Counted from the first letter of the stretch, positions 18,401 through 25,889 are shown. The stretch is DNA of 64,000 bases from Acidiluteibacter ferrifornacis (GCF_009909615.1 NZ_WWNE01000012.1:186001-250000), one strand, 5' to 3'. Notes: generated from the sequence alone by a model not told the origin. Numbers and translations are program-made.

Positions 18401-18505
18401 AAAGGTGAACTTTGCAAGCAGGATACCTATGTATGGAAAGTGAAAGCGACTTTTGCAGATGGAGAAACAGTTGTCAAAACTGGAGATTTGCTATTATTGA
18501 GGTAA
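12428..18505 (+). CDS. Giant PKD-repeat surface protein with T9SS type B (gliding-associated) sorting domain
   Basis: The 2025-residue protein starts with a signal peptide (MLNPCKKILLLFVSLLLVG, cleaved near SSYGQ). I count 22 PKD-type cores of the form W-x-F/W-G-D-G. It ends in a type B sorting domain: VPNAFTPNPSG, then LNIFNKWGELLF, GWDGYYKGE and a TYVWKVKATF strand. Type B cargo is exported by T9SS with a dedicated PorP/SprF partner, which is encoded two genes downstream. Most domains have a paired Cys (GCSP or GCHP near the start, G/QC-x-D near the end). The ATG at 12428 is chosen over a TTG at 12380 because only the later start gives a clean signal peptide. A SprB-like adhesin role is inferred. 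No enzyme domain is seen. Confidence 0.93.
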   Translation: MLNPCKKILLLFVSLLLVGISSYGQCFRVLDGNGVFTNNNPQWVNCTPGSYTLILQTNNAIGPYTINWGDGNSGSGTDITPPAFIQHTYPNTTNTFNVTLTETGTGCTINGLVVLERNPLASIQLPAGDDNFGCTPVQFRFINSSTQISSTTSFTWDFGDGSPVLNFGAGNLGDTINHTYLPGIGVQSCDLEVTLEATNFCGTSTASFFPLKVWDLDEARITPSATLQCFPDNTFQFTNSTIRNCYPEGNNSQRYEFWNFGDYWGKGYDSIINWRPWNPPIINPPPIEYPGVGTYSVTLIDSSYCGTDATTISVTITSAPTSVITSNKDTICAGESVTFMNGSFGGGNTYRWNFDQGSGWQNLNGNNKTRTFNNPGDYRIGLIVGVNGANGCRDTAFVDLYVNPSPTTDFTLSNNNQCDSMIVNFTNTTTGAVFWRWTFGNGNTFVGQNPPAQNYTSPGAYTVKLYTENNSGCPDSVTKTVNIYQTPVPAFLPASVCVNSVASFMDQSTTAPGDPVTSWFWDFDNGSTSTLKNPTTVFTTGGTYNIVLQVSTANCTARDTIPIIVESLPTAGFTLSPDGGCSKLGVAFSNTSSPNATKFKWNFGDGSPIDTNRSPVHEYVNTSSGDTSFIVTLIASTTFGCSDTISDTIDVFPVPSPDFTSDAVVDCGPITVNFTNLTVGDSLSYIWNFGDGTALSTDTNPTHVFDNKTLFISNYNVQLVVLSKNGCRDTTTKVITVNPEPIFNFTTLPDSGCSPLRVQFPVVVGAVSYQWDFGDGNTSVGANPTHLYVNNTTNNQTFNIRLIATNSFGCSDTSYGDVLVYPNPTSIFTTDTIRGCQPLPIEFTNSSTGANFYNWSFGDGTSSDTSDAIFTKIFTNTTATIVNRTVRLITSTNQGCKDTATTQIEVYPKVEAQFLSDTAGCTPFPVSFTNQSIGASGYQWSFGDGGSSTLNAPNHLFVNPLLKDTIYQVKLIATSPQMCVDSQVNNILIYPKPVADYTIDQSVGCHPLIVNYSNNSLIADSCRWDWGDGTFNSNCFSANSHTFNNTTSSLPINYYTNLYVFTDNGCKDTLRKTITVNPDVIAAFTADTVGCSPFPVRFSNSSTGAANYHWEFGDGTSSSAVNPSHTYINSGLTDTIFYAKLLVGSPQACLDSVTIPIRVHPKPIADYTLGNNLGCHPFEVNFTNTSLIADSCRWSWGDGTFDDTCFITKSHNYTNTTSSLPLIYAANLYVFTNQGCKDTIRKTITVNPDIIADFSVDTIGCSPHVVRFNNSSSGAAGYNWDFGDGTSSIAVNPNHTYVNTGLIDTIFEAKLVVRSPQGCTDSMIVPIRVHPKPIADYSIDKTIGCHPLEVNYTNTSSIADSCSWVWGDGTFNDTCFVSSSHTFSNTTSSAPITYATNLYVFSDKGCKDTLRRTVTVNPQVIADFTVDTVGCSPLKATFNNSSVGGASFQWLFGDGVISNSSNPNHIYINYGQIDTIYNAKLIVRSPQQCIDSLDYDILVHPKPIADFVASTTGGCQPLEVQFTNQSTSNDSCSWVYGDGNSLNNCNINTNHTYFNQTSLVPISYPTELRVYTNFGCADTLDQIFTVNPQVIADYSFDTIGCSPFPVTFRSQSFGAISYQWDFDDGATSQGLIANHTFVNTSSRDTVFNVQLIANSVYNCKDTVVNPITVRATPIPDFVANPITQLFPNSTVNLINNTNAGPWNYNWSFGDTTFSTVRSPGSHVYNYWGKYKIWLKASTPFCSDSVFREITIIAPVPVAEFNDSITGCEPLAVTFQNQSIYANQYIWDFGDGSSSSQKNPTYTYRQPGIFNVSLRAIGDGGEDIEVKNNYVEVYRRANANFTINKGPDEKIFIPNDPLVTINYSINADSYLWDFGDGNTSTERNPTHYYTKEGTFPIFLIAETSFGCNDTFDLGRTVIAELQGSIRVPNAFTPNPSGPGTGQVKRNPGFGELNDVFYALIVGAETYELNIFNKWGELLFVSKDQEIGWDGYYKGELCKQDTYVWKVKATFADGETVVKTGDLLLLR
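15155..17440 (+). repeat. Alternating two-type PKD tandem array (A-B-A-B-A-B-A-B-A)
   Basis: Inside the giant protein, nine consecutive modules of about 250 nt alternate between two types. Type A has VIADFTVDTVGCSP, FGDGTSS and SPQxCxDS. Type B has KPIADYTID, GCHPLEV, ADSCRWxWGDGTFNDTC and NGCKDTLRKTITVNP. In type B the GDG loop is flanked by two extra cysteines. The unit of duplication appears to be the A-B pair (about 500 nt). Nucleotide identity between copies is imperfect, so the expansion is not very recent. Confidence 0.8.
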
Positions 18506-18507
18506 CT

Positions 18508-20055
18508 ATGGAAAAACGATTACTACTTTTAATGGTATTGATTGGTTGGAATCTAATTTCGATTGGACAAACTGATGGATATAGTAAAAAGGATAAAATT
18601 GCCTACGAAGAGGCTGATTCCTATATCGCTTATGGGGATTATAAAACTGCTGCAGAACTGTTTGAGGAATTGTATAAAAAGGATCAAGCCAACCCTTGGA
18701 TCAATTATAAATTAGGTCTCTCTTTTTATGAACTTCATGACTTCGAAAAGGCTAAGCCATATTTAAAAAGGTCAATAAATACGGTGGAATCAGCAAAATA
18801 CTATCTAGCACATATTTTACATTATCAATCCTATATTGATGAGGCGGAATTAATGTTGAAGAGTATTCAATCATCTGAAATTGATCAAAAGGAAATTCAA
18901 CGGATTTTAGATCAGATCGAATTTGCAAGAATTCAATTTAAAAACCCACAAGAGGTAACAATTAAAAATGTAGGAGAGCAAATTAATAGTGAGTATCCTG
19001 ATTATGTGCCATTAATTACCGCCAATGAGGAATATCTTTATTTCACAAGCAGACGACCTAATGAAGAGCACCAGTTAAAAGACGTAACAGGCCAGTATTA
19101 TGAGGAGGTATATATGAGTTTGTCAATTGACGAACAATGGACAAAAGCGGCACCTATAAAAGGAAACATCAATACAGAGAAGCACGATGCTTGTGTGGGA
19201 TTAAGTCCTGATGGTAATCGGATGTTTTTGTTTAAAACCAATACCAACTTAATAGGTGGCGATTTATATGAAAGCCAACAGATTAATGGTTTTTGGAGCA
19301 CTCCCTTGAAAATGAGTGATAAAATAAATGGAGAATTCAGCATTGAGCCCAGTGCAAGTATTAGTATAGATGACCGAACCTTTTATTTTTCTAGCAATAG
19401 GGAAGGAGGTTATGGAGGTTTTGATTTGTATCGAGTGGTCAAGTTGCCTAATGGCGAATGGAGTGAAGCAATGAATCTAGGGGATAAAATTAACACGCCA
19501 TTTGATGACGATGCTCCCTTCATTCATCCTGACGGAAAAACACTTTACTTTAGTTCAAAAGGTCATCAGTCCATGGGAGGGTATGACATCTTTAAGTCTA
19601 AATTAACTTCAGATAATCAATGGGGGGCAGTGGAGAATTTAGGATTCCCCATTAATACGACTACTGATGATATCTATTTCGTTATTGGGGCAAATGAGCA
19701 CCATGGGTATTATTCATCTGCGAAAACGGGAGGTTTCGGTGGGCAAGATATCTATAGAATTAACTACCTTGAAAAATCATTGAGACAATCAGTTGTTAAA
19801 GCTCAAATTCCAACATTAATCGGTAATAAAGATGGGGCATCTGTTACTATTTATGATTTGAGTACGAATGAAATAGTTGGAGCATATACTCCACGAACAA
19901 GAGATGGACGGTTCATTTTTATTGTGGACCCCAATGTGGAATATGAAATTGTAATCGAAGCCATGGGTTATGAGGAATTGATAAAAAAAGTGTCCTTTTC
20001 GATTGATGAATTATTGAATCGACCAACCATTGAATTTCAACTTATGAAAAACTAA
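18508..20055 (+). CDS. PorE-like TPR / PD40 beta-propeller protein lacking an OmpA domain
   Basis: The 515-residue protein has a signal peptide ending near SIGQ, TPR repeats (about residues 28-130), a PD40-type propeller (about 160-430, with repeated YFSSNREGGYGGFDLYRV-like blades), and a C-terminal carboxypeptidase-regulatory-like beta-sandwich (about 435-515). PorE of P. gingivalis has the same order and then an OmpA-type peptidoglycan-binding domain, which is missing here. A periplasmic scaffold for export of the upstream PKD protein is inferred. The ATG at 18508, two nt after the PKD stop, is chosen because it yields a good signal peptide. A longer frame from 18412 would overlap the PKD gene. 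It is followed by PorP/SprF after 6 nt. Confidence 0.88.
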   Translation: MEKRLLLLMVLIGWNLISIGQTDGYSKKDKIAYEEADSYIAYGDYKTAAELFEELYKKDQANPWINYKLGLSFYELHDFEKAKPYLKRSINTVESAKYYLAHILHYQSYIDEAELMLKSIQSSEIDQKEIQRILDQIEFARIQFKNPQEVTIKNVGEQINSEYPDYVPLITANEEYLYFTSRRPNEEHQLKDVTGQYYEEVYMSLSIDEQWTKAAPIKGNINTEKHDACVGLSPDGNRMFLFKTNTNLIGGDLYESQQINGFWSTPLKMSDKINGEFSIEPSASISIDDRTFYFSSNREGGYGGFDLYRVVKLPNGEWSEAMNLGDKINTPFDDDAPFIHPDGKTLYFSSKGHQSMGGYDIFKSKLTSDNQWGAVENLGFPINTTTDDIYFVIGANEHHGYYSSAKTGGFGGQDIYRINYLEKSLRQSVVKAQIPTLIGNKDGASVTIYDLSTNEIVGAYTPRTRDGRFIFIVDPNVEYEIVIEAMGYEELIKKVSFSIDELLNRPTIEFQLMKN

Positions 20056-20061
20056 TTGGGT

Positions 20062-21078
20062 ATGAAAAGACTACTACTTTACATATTTTTTATATTCATA
20101 GCAGTCTTTGCTAATGCTCAAGATATGCAGTTTTCGCAGTTTTATGCATCTCCTTTGTATGTCAATCCTGCCTTTACTGGTACTACTGTAGAACACCGAT
20201 TGGCAGCAAATTATCGATTGCAATGGCCATCTATTCCTGGTGGATTTAAAGCTTATCACTTTTCTTACGACTATAATGCAGCAGATATAAATTCTGGTTT
20301 TGGATTTATTGCTAATAGAGAAGAATCCGGATCTTTCGGGTTAACAACTAATTTAATTGCATTGAGCTATTCCTATCGTTTTGAGATAAAACGCGAATTG
20401 TTTGTAATGGGAGGAGTAAAGTTTGGATATGCTTTTAGAAGTATAGATTATTCTAAACTGGTATTCAATGATCAATTGGAAAATGGATCTCCAGTGACAA
20501 GAGATAATGATGCCTTTGCGGATCAAAATAATAATTACCCCGATATCTCAGCAGGGGTACTGTTGTATTCTCCACAGTATTGGTTGGGAATGTCTTATAA
20601 CCACTTAAATGAACCTAACCAGACTTTATTGTCAGGAAATGATAACATTAGTGAACTACCAAGAAAGTTTTCTTTGCATGGAGGATATGTGTTTGCGATT
20701 AAAGATAAGATTGTGAATAGAGCAACTGCTCAAAATGTTACTGTTGCATTTCAATACAAATCTCAGGGAAAATTTGATCAGGTAGATTTGGGTTTTTATT
20801 ATAATAATAGTCCGCTCGTTTTTGGATTATGGTATAGGGGATTACCAATAATTAAACACTACGAACCAACATATGCCAACAATGATGCTGTTATTGCCCT
20901 AGTGGGATACAGTATTCCTGATTATAATATTAGTATTGGCTACAGTTACGATATCACCATCTCTCGATTAATATCTAATACAGCGGGCTCACATGAAATT
21001 TCTGTTGTATATGAAGTAGCGAGTAGAAGAAAAAAACGTAGAAATAGAAAGTTTATCGTTCCTTGCGCAAAGTTTTAA
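20062..21078 (+). CDS. porP: PorP/SprF-family T9SS outer membrane protein
   Basis: The 339-residue protein has a signal peptide (MKRLLLYIFFIFIAVFANAQ) followed by the family signature DMQFSQFYASPLYVNPAFTG, and then alternating beta-strands ending in a basic tail. PorP/SprF proteins are outer membrane beta-barrels that hold type B T9SS cargo at the surface. Its place as third gene behind the PKD type B protein and the PorE-like protein marks it as their dedicated partner. ATG 20062 is preferred to the TTG at 20056 because of the signal peptide. The family name is firm, but equivalence to the P. gingivalis or F. johnsoniae namesake is not. Confidence 0.93.
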   Translation: MKRLLLYIFFIFIAVFANAQDMQFSQFYASPLYVNPAFTGTTVEHRLAANYRLQWPSIPGGFKAYHFSYDYNAADINSGFGFIANREESGSFGLTTNLIALSYSYRFEIKRELFVMGGVKFGYAFRSIDYSKLVFNDQLENGSPVTRDNDAFADQNNNYPDISAGVLLYSPQYWLGMSYNHLNEPNQTLLSGNDNISELPRKFSLHGGYVFAIKDKIVNRATAQNVTVAFQYKSQGKFDQVDLGFYYNNSPLVFGLWYRGLPIIKHYEPTYANNDAVIALVGYSIPDYNISIGYSYDITISRLISNTAGSHEISVVYEVASRRKKRRNRKFIVPCAKF

Positions 21079-21251
21079 TGTTTTCCTTTCAAACCTACTT
21101 TTGAAGAGGAGTTCTACGTATACACAATTTACTTTTGAAACTATTTTATAATTGTCTAAAGATATTTTTTAGGTGCTAAAAGTAACTAGATAATGTGTTA
21201 GAAAGAATGCTAATCTATGGAAGGAAAATTTTACACATTAAGAACGATGAT

Positions 21252-22199
21252 TTATTGAAATGGAAGTTGACGAAGATCTACATTGCCACCAGTTAAAATT
21301 AAAGCAAGCTTTTTTCCTTTAAAGAAAGCTTTATTAGCCAATACAACTGCTAGTGGTACCGCGCTAGAAGGTTCGATGACAATTTTTAATCTTTCATAAG
21401 TTATTTTCATAGCACTAATTATTTGTTCATCAGTTACGGTAAAAATCTTAGATACATTATCCATGATAATAGGAAAATTTATCAAACCAACTGAGGTTAA
21501 TAAGCCATCAGCAATTGTATTAGGGTTTGTTTGAAGTAGATGTTTACCACTTTTCCAAGATTGAAATGCATCATCTGCTCCTGTGGGCTCACACCCTATA
21601 ATTTTAGTAGTTGATGAATAAACCAAAGTGCTTAAAATACTTCCCGCCATTAATCCCCCGCCACCAATAGGAGCTAAAAGGTAATCGATGTTTGTTTCCG
21701 CTTCATATATTTCTTTTACACAAGTAGCTTGTCCATAAATAACTTCCCAATTGTCGTAAGGATGCACAAAAGCAAAGCCAAACTCACTAATAATTTTCTC
21801 TACACCATCTTCTCGTGCTTGCAAGGTAGGTTCGCATAGCTCTATTTCAGCGCCGTATCCTTTTACTGCTGCTATTTTCACATTTGGAGCATTGCTAGGC
21901 ATCACAATTTTAGCCTGAAAACCCGCTTTTTGAGCAGCCAATGCCACGGCCTGCGCATGGTTTCCACTAGAGTGGGTCGTAATTCCTTTGATTGATAAAT
22001 TACCTTTCAGTTGAAGAATTGCATTGGCAGCTCCTCGCATCTTAAATGCGCCTATCTTTTGAAAATTCTCACACTTAAAAAGTAATGTAGCGCCAGCAAG
22101 TTGATTGATACTTTCTGAACTAAATAAGGGTGTTTGATGAATAAAAGGTTTTATCCTTTTGTGAGCAGACTCAATCGCTGTTTGGTGTGTAGTAGACAT
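21252..22199 (-). CDS. PLP-dependent threonine/serine dehydratase (or serine racemase-like)
   Basis: The 315-residue fold-type II PLP enzyme has the Schiff-base lysine Lys53 in KIGAFKMRGA, the phosphate/substrate loop THSSGNHAQAVA (75-86), the PLP-phosphate loop GGGGLMAGS near residue 178, and IEPSSAVPLA near 277. It lacks the C-terminal ACT regulatory domain of biosynthetic IlvA, so it is a catabolic-type threonine ammonia-lyase or a serine racemase/dehydratase, which cannot be told apart here. It is monocistronic, convergent with porP, and has a good promoter 51-78 nt upstream. Confidence 0.9.
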   Translation of the reverse strand: MSTTHQTAIESAHKRIKPFIHQTPLFSSESINQLAGATLLFKCENFQKIGAFKMRGAANAILQLKGNLSIKGITTHSSGNHAQAVALAAQKAGFQAKIVMPSNAPNVKIAAVKGYGAEIELCEPTLQAREDGVEKIISEFGFAFVHPYDNWEVIYGQATCVKEIYEAETNIDYLLAPIGGGGLMAGSILSTLVYSSTTKIIGCEPTGADDAFQSWKSGKHLLQTNPNTIADGLLTSVGLINFPIIMDNVSKIFTVTDEQIISAMKITYERLKIVIEPSSAVPLAVVLANKAFFKGKKLALILTGGNVDLRQLPFQ

Positions 22200-22249
22200 G
22201 TGTTGGTTGTTGCGTAAAATAAAAATCTAAAAATAAGTTATTTGTGATA

Positions 22250-22277
22250 CAAATTTACATTGACATTGGTTTCTCAA
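22250..22277 (-). promoter_or_regulatory. Promoter of the dehydratase gene
   Basis: On the minus strand TTG (22275-22277) is followed after 17 nt by TAAATTTG (22250-22257), a full Bacteroidota consensus. The leader would be about 45 nt. Confidence 0.65.
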
Positions 22278-22551
22278 ATTAAATAACTCATTGGAGCAAA
22301 CCATACCATTTTAGGTTCTTTTTTTGTGTAGAGAAGAATTTATTATAAGGACTATCTTAATTATGACTGCCAATTCTAGCTTATCAATATATGCTGAATG
22401 GTTATTTCAATAGCTAATTAATTTTTATTGCCCCTTAAATTAAATAATCGTTAGTAAATATGATGATATCTGCTGAAGAGTGAGTTCATTTTTTCAAATA
22501 ATAGTATGTAATTCACGACGAATCGATTCGGCAACAAACAGAAGTAATGCA

Positions 22552-22581
22552 TTTGGAAGAGTAGGGTCTAATTTACTTTTG
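22552..22581 (+). promoter_or_regulatory. Promoter of the CNNM transporter gene
   Basis: TTTG (22552-22555), 18 nt, then TACTTTTG (22574-22581) matches the consensus fully. The 5' leader would be about 105 nt, unusually long for this window, so it may hold a control element. I see no riboswitch that I recognise in it. Confidence 0.6.
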
Positions 22582-22691
22582 TAGATCAGGTTAATTATTT
22601 TGATACATTTTAACGTGTTTAGTTTAATAGTCCTTTGATTCCAGTTACTGTAGAAGTTCATTATCTTTAGAGAATAAACAACTAACGTCTT

Positions 22692-23741
22692 ATGACCCTT
22701 TTAATCTTTTTCTTTTTATTAAGCATTGGTATCTCGTTTTTATGTAGCATATTAGAAGCTGTATTATTGAGTATTACCCCTTCATTTATTCGAAAACAAG
22801 AGCATAGTAACCCAATTCTTTTCGAAGATCTTAATAAATTTAAGGAAGATATAGATCGCCCATTGTCTGCAATTTTAACACTGAACACGATTGCACATAC
22901 TGTTGGAGCAATTGGAGTTGGGGCTCAAGCTAGTCAAGTATTTGGAGAAACAGTAATTGACTTATATCTATTCTCGATTTCTGCAGAAACCATAATTGCT
23001 GCATTGATGACTTTGGGTATTTTGATTTTAAGTGAGATCATACCAAAAACCATTGGAGCAAATAACTGGCAAAAATTGGCTTCCTTTTCGATAAGTACAT
23101 TAAAAGTTATGATTACCATATTGACCCCTTTAGTTTGGATAAGTCAAAAAATCACGAGGAAGTTAAAAAACGAAAAAAACAAGAGTGTACTGAGTCGATC
23201 TGATTTGGCAGCAATGGCAAGAGCAGTGTCGAAAGATGGAGATATTAATCACTCTGAGAGCTCACTAATTCGAAATGTTTTGAACCTTCCAAATAAAAGC
23301 ATAGAAGACATTATGACACCTAGAACTGTGATGTTTTCTGCTCTTGCATCAAATACAATTGAAGAAGTGTTTCAATCAGAACGATTTAAGCAATTTTCAA
23401 GAATTCCGATTTTTGACGATGAGAAAGAAAGAATTATTGGTATTGTTCTTAAAAATGATTTATTGAATGAGATCATTGAAGGAAACCGAGATAAAAAGGT
23501 AAGCGAACTGAAACGTGAAGTTAAGTCGATCAATGAAAATGAATTACTAGGGGAGTTTTTTAAAGATGTTCAAAAAAATAAGGAGCATATTTTTATTGTT
23601 CAAGATCAATACGGTAGTGTAACGGGTATTGTCACCTTAGAAGATGTATTGGAAACAATTTTGGGATATGAAATATTGGATGAGACGGATCAGGTTGCTG
23701 ACCTTCAAACATTGATAAAGAAGAATGAATCGAAAAAGTAA
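22692..23741 (+). CDS. CNNM/HlyC-CorC family transporter (DUF21 and CBS pair)
   Basis: The 349-residue protein has a DUF21 membrane domain (about residues 1-150, with four hydrophobic segments and SAILTLNTIAHTVGAIGVGAQ) followed by a CBS pair (about 200-330, with IMTPRTVMFSAL and DQYGSVTGIVTLEDVLETILG). Relatives export or sense Mg2+ or other divalent cations. The CorC/HlyC C-terminal domain found in longer members is absent, and the chain ends about 20 residues after the CBS pair. It is monocistronic and ends at a strong bidirectional terminator. The ion is not deducible. Confidence 0.9.
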   Translation: MTLLIFFFLLSIGISFLCSILEAVLLSITPSFIRKQEHSNPILFEDLNKFKEDIDRPLSAILTLNTIAHTVGAIGVGAQASQVFGETVIDLYLFSISAETIIAALMTLGILILSEIIPKTIGANNWQKLASFSISTLKVMITILTPLVWISQKITRKLKNEKNKSVLSRSDLAAMARAVSKDGDINHSESSLIRNVLNLPNKSIEDIMTPRTVMFSALASNTIEEVFQSERFKQFSRIPIFDDEKERIIGIVLKNDLLNEIIEGNRDKKVSELKREVKSINENELLGEFFKDVQKNKEHIFIVQDQYGSVTGIVTLEDVLETILGYEILDETDQVADLQTLIKKNESKK

Positions 23742-23780
23742 ATTCTATAACGAGGTTAAAGCACTAAAATTATAGAGCAT

Positions 23781-23813
23781 AAAAAAGCGAAGTGAATATC
23801 ACTTCGCTTTTTT
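23781..23813. terminator. Bidirectional intrinsic terminator
   Basis: A 15-bp perfect stem (AAAAAAGCGAAGTGA / TCACTTCGCTTTTTT) with loop ATA separates the convergent CNNM and HMA genes and provides a T-run on both strands. Confidence 0.93.
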
Positions 23814-23816
23814 ATA

Positions 23817-24179
23817 CTATTGAGTATCTTTCTTTTTCTTACAGCAATTGTCCAATTTTTCATAACCATCAGCACTTGCTTGCAGATCATTTGCTTTATA
23901 TCCTGCTTCTGAAATTGCTTTTTCAATTTCTGCAATGGTTACTTGTTCTGTGTTGTATTTTACGATGATAGAATTGGTCTCACTATCAATATTAACCGAT
24001 TTAATTCCTTTGTTAGACTTAATTTTGTTGTAGATGTTTCCACCACATGAACCACATTTGTCACAGTGGTCACAGAAGATTTCTGTTTTAATGGTTGCGG
24101 TTTCAATCTTGTCTTTTGACTGACTTTGAGCTGTATTTATCGCAAACATAAAAGTTAGCATGATTAATATTCTTTTCAT
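23817..24179 (-). CDS. Secreted heavy-metal-associated (HMA) domain protein with extra cysteines
   Basis: The 120-residue protein has a signal peptide (MKRILIMLTFMFAINTAQSQ) and one HMA/ferredoxin-like domain (about residues 29-96, ending AISEAGYKAND). Instead of a single CxxC metal site it has Cys36, Cys39, Cys42 and Cys45 in FCDHCDKCGSCGGNIY, plus a Cys112-Cys113 pair in a lysine-rich tail. It should bind Cu(I) or a similar soft metal in the periplasm. The ATG at 24179 is preferred to a longer start at 24215, which would precede the signal peptide with charged residues. No efflux gene is adjacent. The CopA ATPase is 10 kb away. Confidence 0.85.
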   Translation of the reverse strand: MKRILIMLTFMFAINTAQSQSKDKIETATIKTEIFCDHCDKCGSCGGNIYNKIKSNKGIKSVNIDSETNSIIVKYNTEQVTIAEIEKAISEAGYKANDLQASADGYEKLDNCCKKKKDTQ

Positions 24180-24276
24180 AATTTTTGATTTTTTATGGAT
24201 AAACACAAATATCAATGTTTTAATTCAAATGATACACCGTTTTAATAGGAATAGTAGCTAAAAATATATAAAAAGC

Positions 24277-25764
24277 TTACTCCTTAATTAATCGCTTGGT
24301 CACAACTCCTCTATTAGTGGTGATCTCAATTAGGTACAATCCCGATTGAAAATTTGAAATTTCAATATTCGGAGAATTTTGAGATTCCAATTGCATCTTT
24401 CCATCGATGGTGTATATTCTTACTAGTTGGATTTTTTCTGTTGACTTGATAGTTATAATATCCTTTACCGGGTTAGGGTACAATTGGATGGAGTTTTCTA
24501 AAGCTGATTTTTCTTCTAATCCGACAGTGAAAGTGAAAGGTGTGCCCCAAGTTTGATTGCCTTTTTTGAAGTAAGTATGTGTAGTAACTTCAGTTTCAGG
24601 GAGACCACCCCATGAGTCACTTTTATATTTATCAAATGGAAACCCAATAGGCCTCAATGTTTCTAAAGCATGCTCATATTTGGTGAAATAAATTCGGGCT
24701 ATATCTTTTTGGTTTTGAGTGGGATGAATTAGAAACATAGTTTTGTATTCTATTATACTTGAGAATTTAAAATTTTCAGTATGAAATAGAATACTTGCGT
24801 TGCCCCATAAGTTATTAATTTCTGAATCGTTTACAATCATTGATTTTTTATTGTGTGAAATTTCTGAGATATCAAAAACATTAAACATGGTGTCTTTTCG
24901 TCGAGTATTGTTGTAATGATTGAACCAACTATCTTCTATAGTAATAGTCCTGATTAATCCAATAGTTGTATCGCTTATTATCTTTGCGATATGGTCTGTA
25001 TTTTCTCTTGGCCAAAAATCACGGTCATAATTATAGTGATATTCATCTCCTACAGTTAAAACATTATAATCATTGTTAGTGTATGCATTGTTGGATAAGT
25101 AATATCGTTTAAAGGAAACATTAAGAATTCTATCTAGGTCTGAGAAGTCTATAGTTTTTACTAAACCATGATTTTTTGAAATAAGTAGTTTAAAATTTTG
25201 AAGCTTATGATTTGGCAAAACTATATTAGAATCGTTTAGTACCGTTAAGTAAATTTGAGCTAAGGAGTCCATGCCAAATTGACCGACTGAATCGAAATAA
25301 ATTGAATCTACTGTAGCATTTATAATACTTGAAATTGATTTGCCTAAGGTCCAAGTTTGATTTCGTTTATATTGATGAGGAAAAGTTAATCTATATCCAT
25401 TACTATCAATGGTTTTAAAAATGGAAGAATCAGACGAAATAATAGCTGTATCCCCCAATATCCTACCTTTTATTTTTAAACCATTTTGGTAGTACCAGTG
25501 CCACCATGGACCGGCAGCAATTAATGGATAACCTTTCTCGAAAATAATTACTGTTTCATTACCTTGGCTAGTAACACTTTTAACACTTACAGATTGTATT
25601 GCATAAGATAAAATTAATGGTGCATTTAATGGTCCTGCACTTCGAACAGAAATACTATCATCCTTAAACTGCACCAATGTATCACTGGCTTTAAATGGAG
25701 CCCAGTCTTGTGCGGATAAGATGGAAGTAAATAATAAGGTTGCAATTAGTAAAATTCTTTTCAT
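24277..25764 (-). CDS. Secreted protein with T9SS type A sorting domain
   Basis: The 495-residue product has a signal peptide (MKRILLIATLLFTSILSAQ) and a C-terminal type A sorting domain: IQLYPNPVKDIITIKSTE near residue 423, VRIYTIDGKMQLESQ near 445, SGLYLIEI and a basic end RLIKE. The central part of about 390 residues has repeated Tyr/Asp-rich beta-strand segments, and I recognise no enzyme motif. Secretion by Sec then T9SS is inferred from the termini. A -7-like element lies 45 nt upstream. It is not obviously in an operon with the HMA gene (97-nt gap). Function unknown. Confidence 0.85.
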   Translation of the reverse strand: MKRILLIATLLFTSILSAQDWAPFKASDTLVQFKDDSISVRSAGPLNAPLILSYAIQSVSVKSVTSQGNETVIIFEKGYPLIAAGPWWHWYYQNGLKIKGRILGDTAIISSDSSIFKTIDSNGYRLTFPHQYKRNQTWTLGKSISSIINATVDSIYFDSVGQFGMDSLAQIYLTVLNDSNIVLPNHKLQNFKLLISKNHGLVKTIDFSDLDRILNVSFKRYYLSNNAYTNNDYNVLTVGDEYHYNYDRDFWPRENTDHIAKIISDTTIGLIRTITIEDSWFNHYNNTRRKDTMFNVFDISEISHNKKSMIVNDSEINNLWGNASILFHTENFKFSSIIEYKTMFLIHPTQNQKDIARIYFTKYEHALETLRPIGFPFDKYKSDSWGGLPETEVTTHTYFKKGNQTWGTPFTFTVGLEEKSALENSIQLYPNPVKDIITIKSTEKIQLVRIYTIDGKMQLESQNSPNIEISNFQSGLYLIEITTNRGVVTKRLIKE

Positions 25765-25808
25765 AGGTCTATTGATTTGGTAGCTAGAGACCTAAGTTAA
25801 CCATAAAA

Positions 25809-25816
25809 CAAACGTA
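25809..25816 (-). promoter_or_regulatory. Putative -7 element for the T9SS gene at 24277-25764
   Basis: On the minus strand TACGTTTG matches TAnnTTTG exactly. There is no TTG at the right distance. The leader would be about 38 nt. Confidence 0.4.
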
Positions 25817-25889
25817 TTTTTTAAAGAAGAGAGTTATTTTAAGAAATTTAGTCTAAAAATTAAATTTTACTACTAAAATTATATATTCG

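Larger units (their letters stand above)
22200..22691. other. Intergenic region between dehydratase and CNNM genes
   Basis: This 492-nt divergent intergenic region contains a consensus promoter for each flanking gene (described separately). A 55-codon minus-strand frame lies at 22494-22661, starting MNFYSNWNQRTIKLNTLK and ending VAESIRRELHTII. It overlaps the CNNM promoter, has no clear start context and resembles nothing I know, so I leave it as a possible relic or chance frame. Confidence 0.4.

Noticed and set aside
18412-18507. Longer start for the PorE-like gene
   Set aside because: It overlaps the PKD sorting domain coding region and would place 32 non-hydrophobic residues before the signal peptide.
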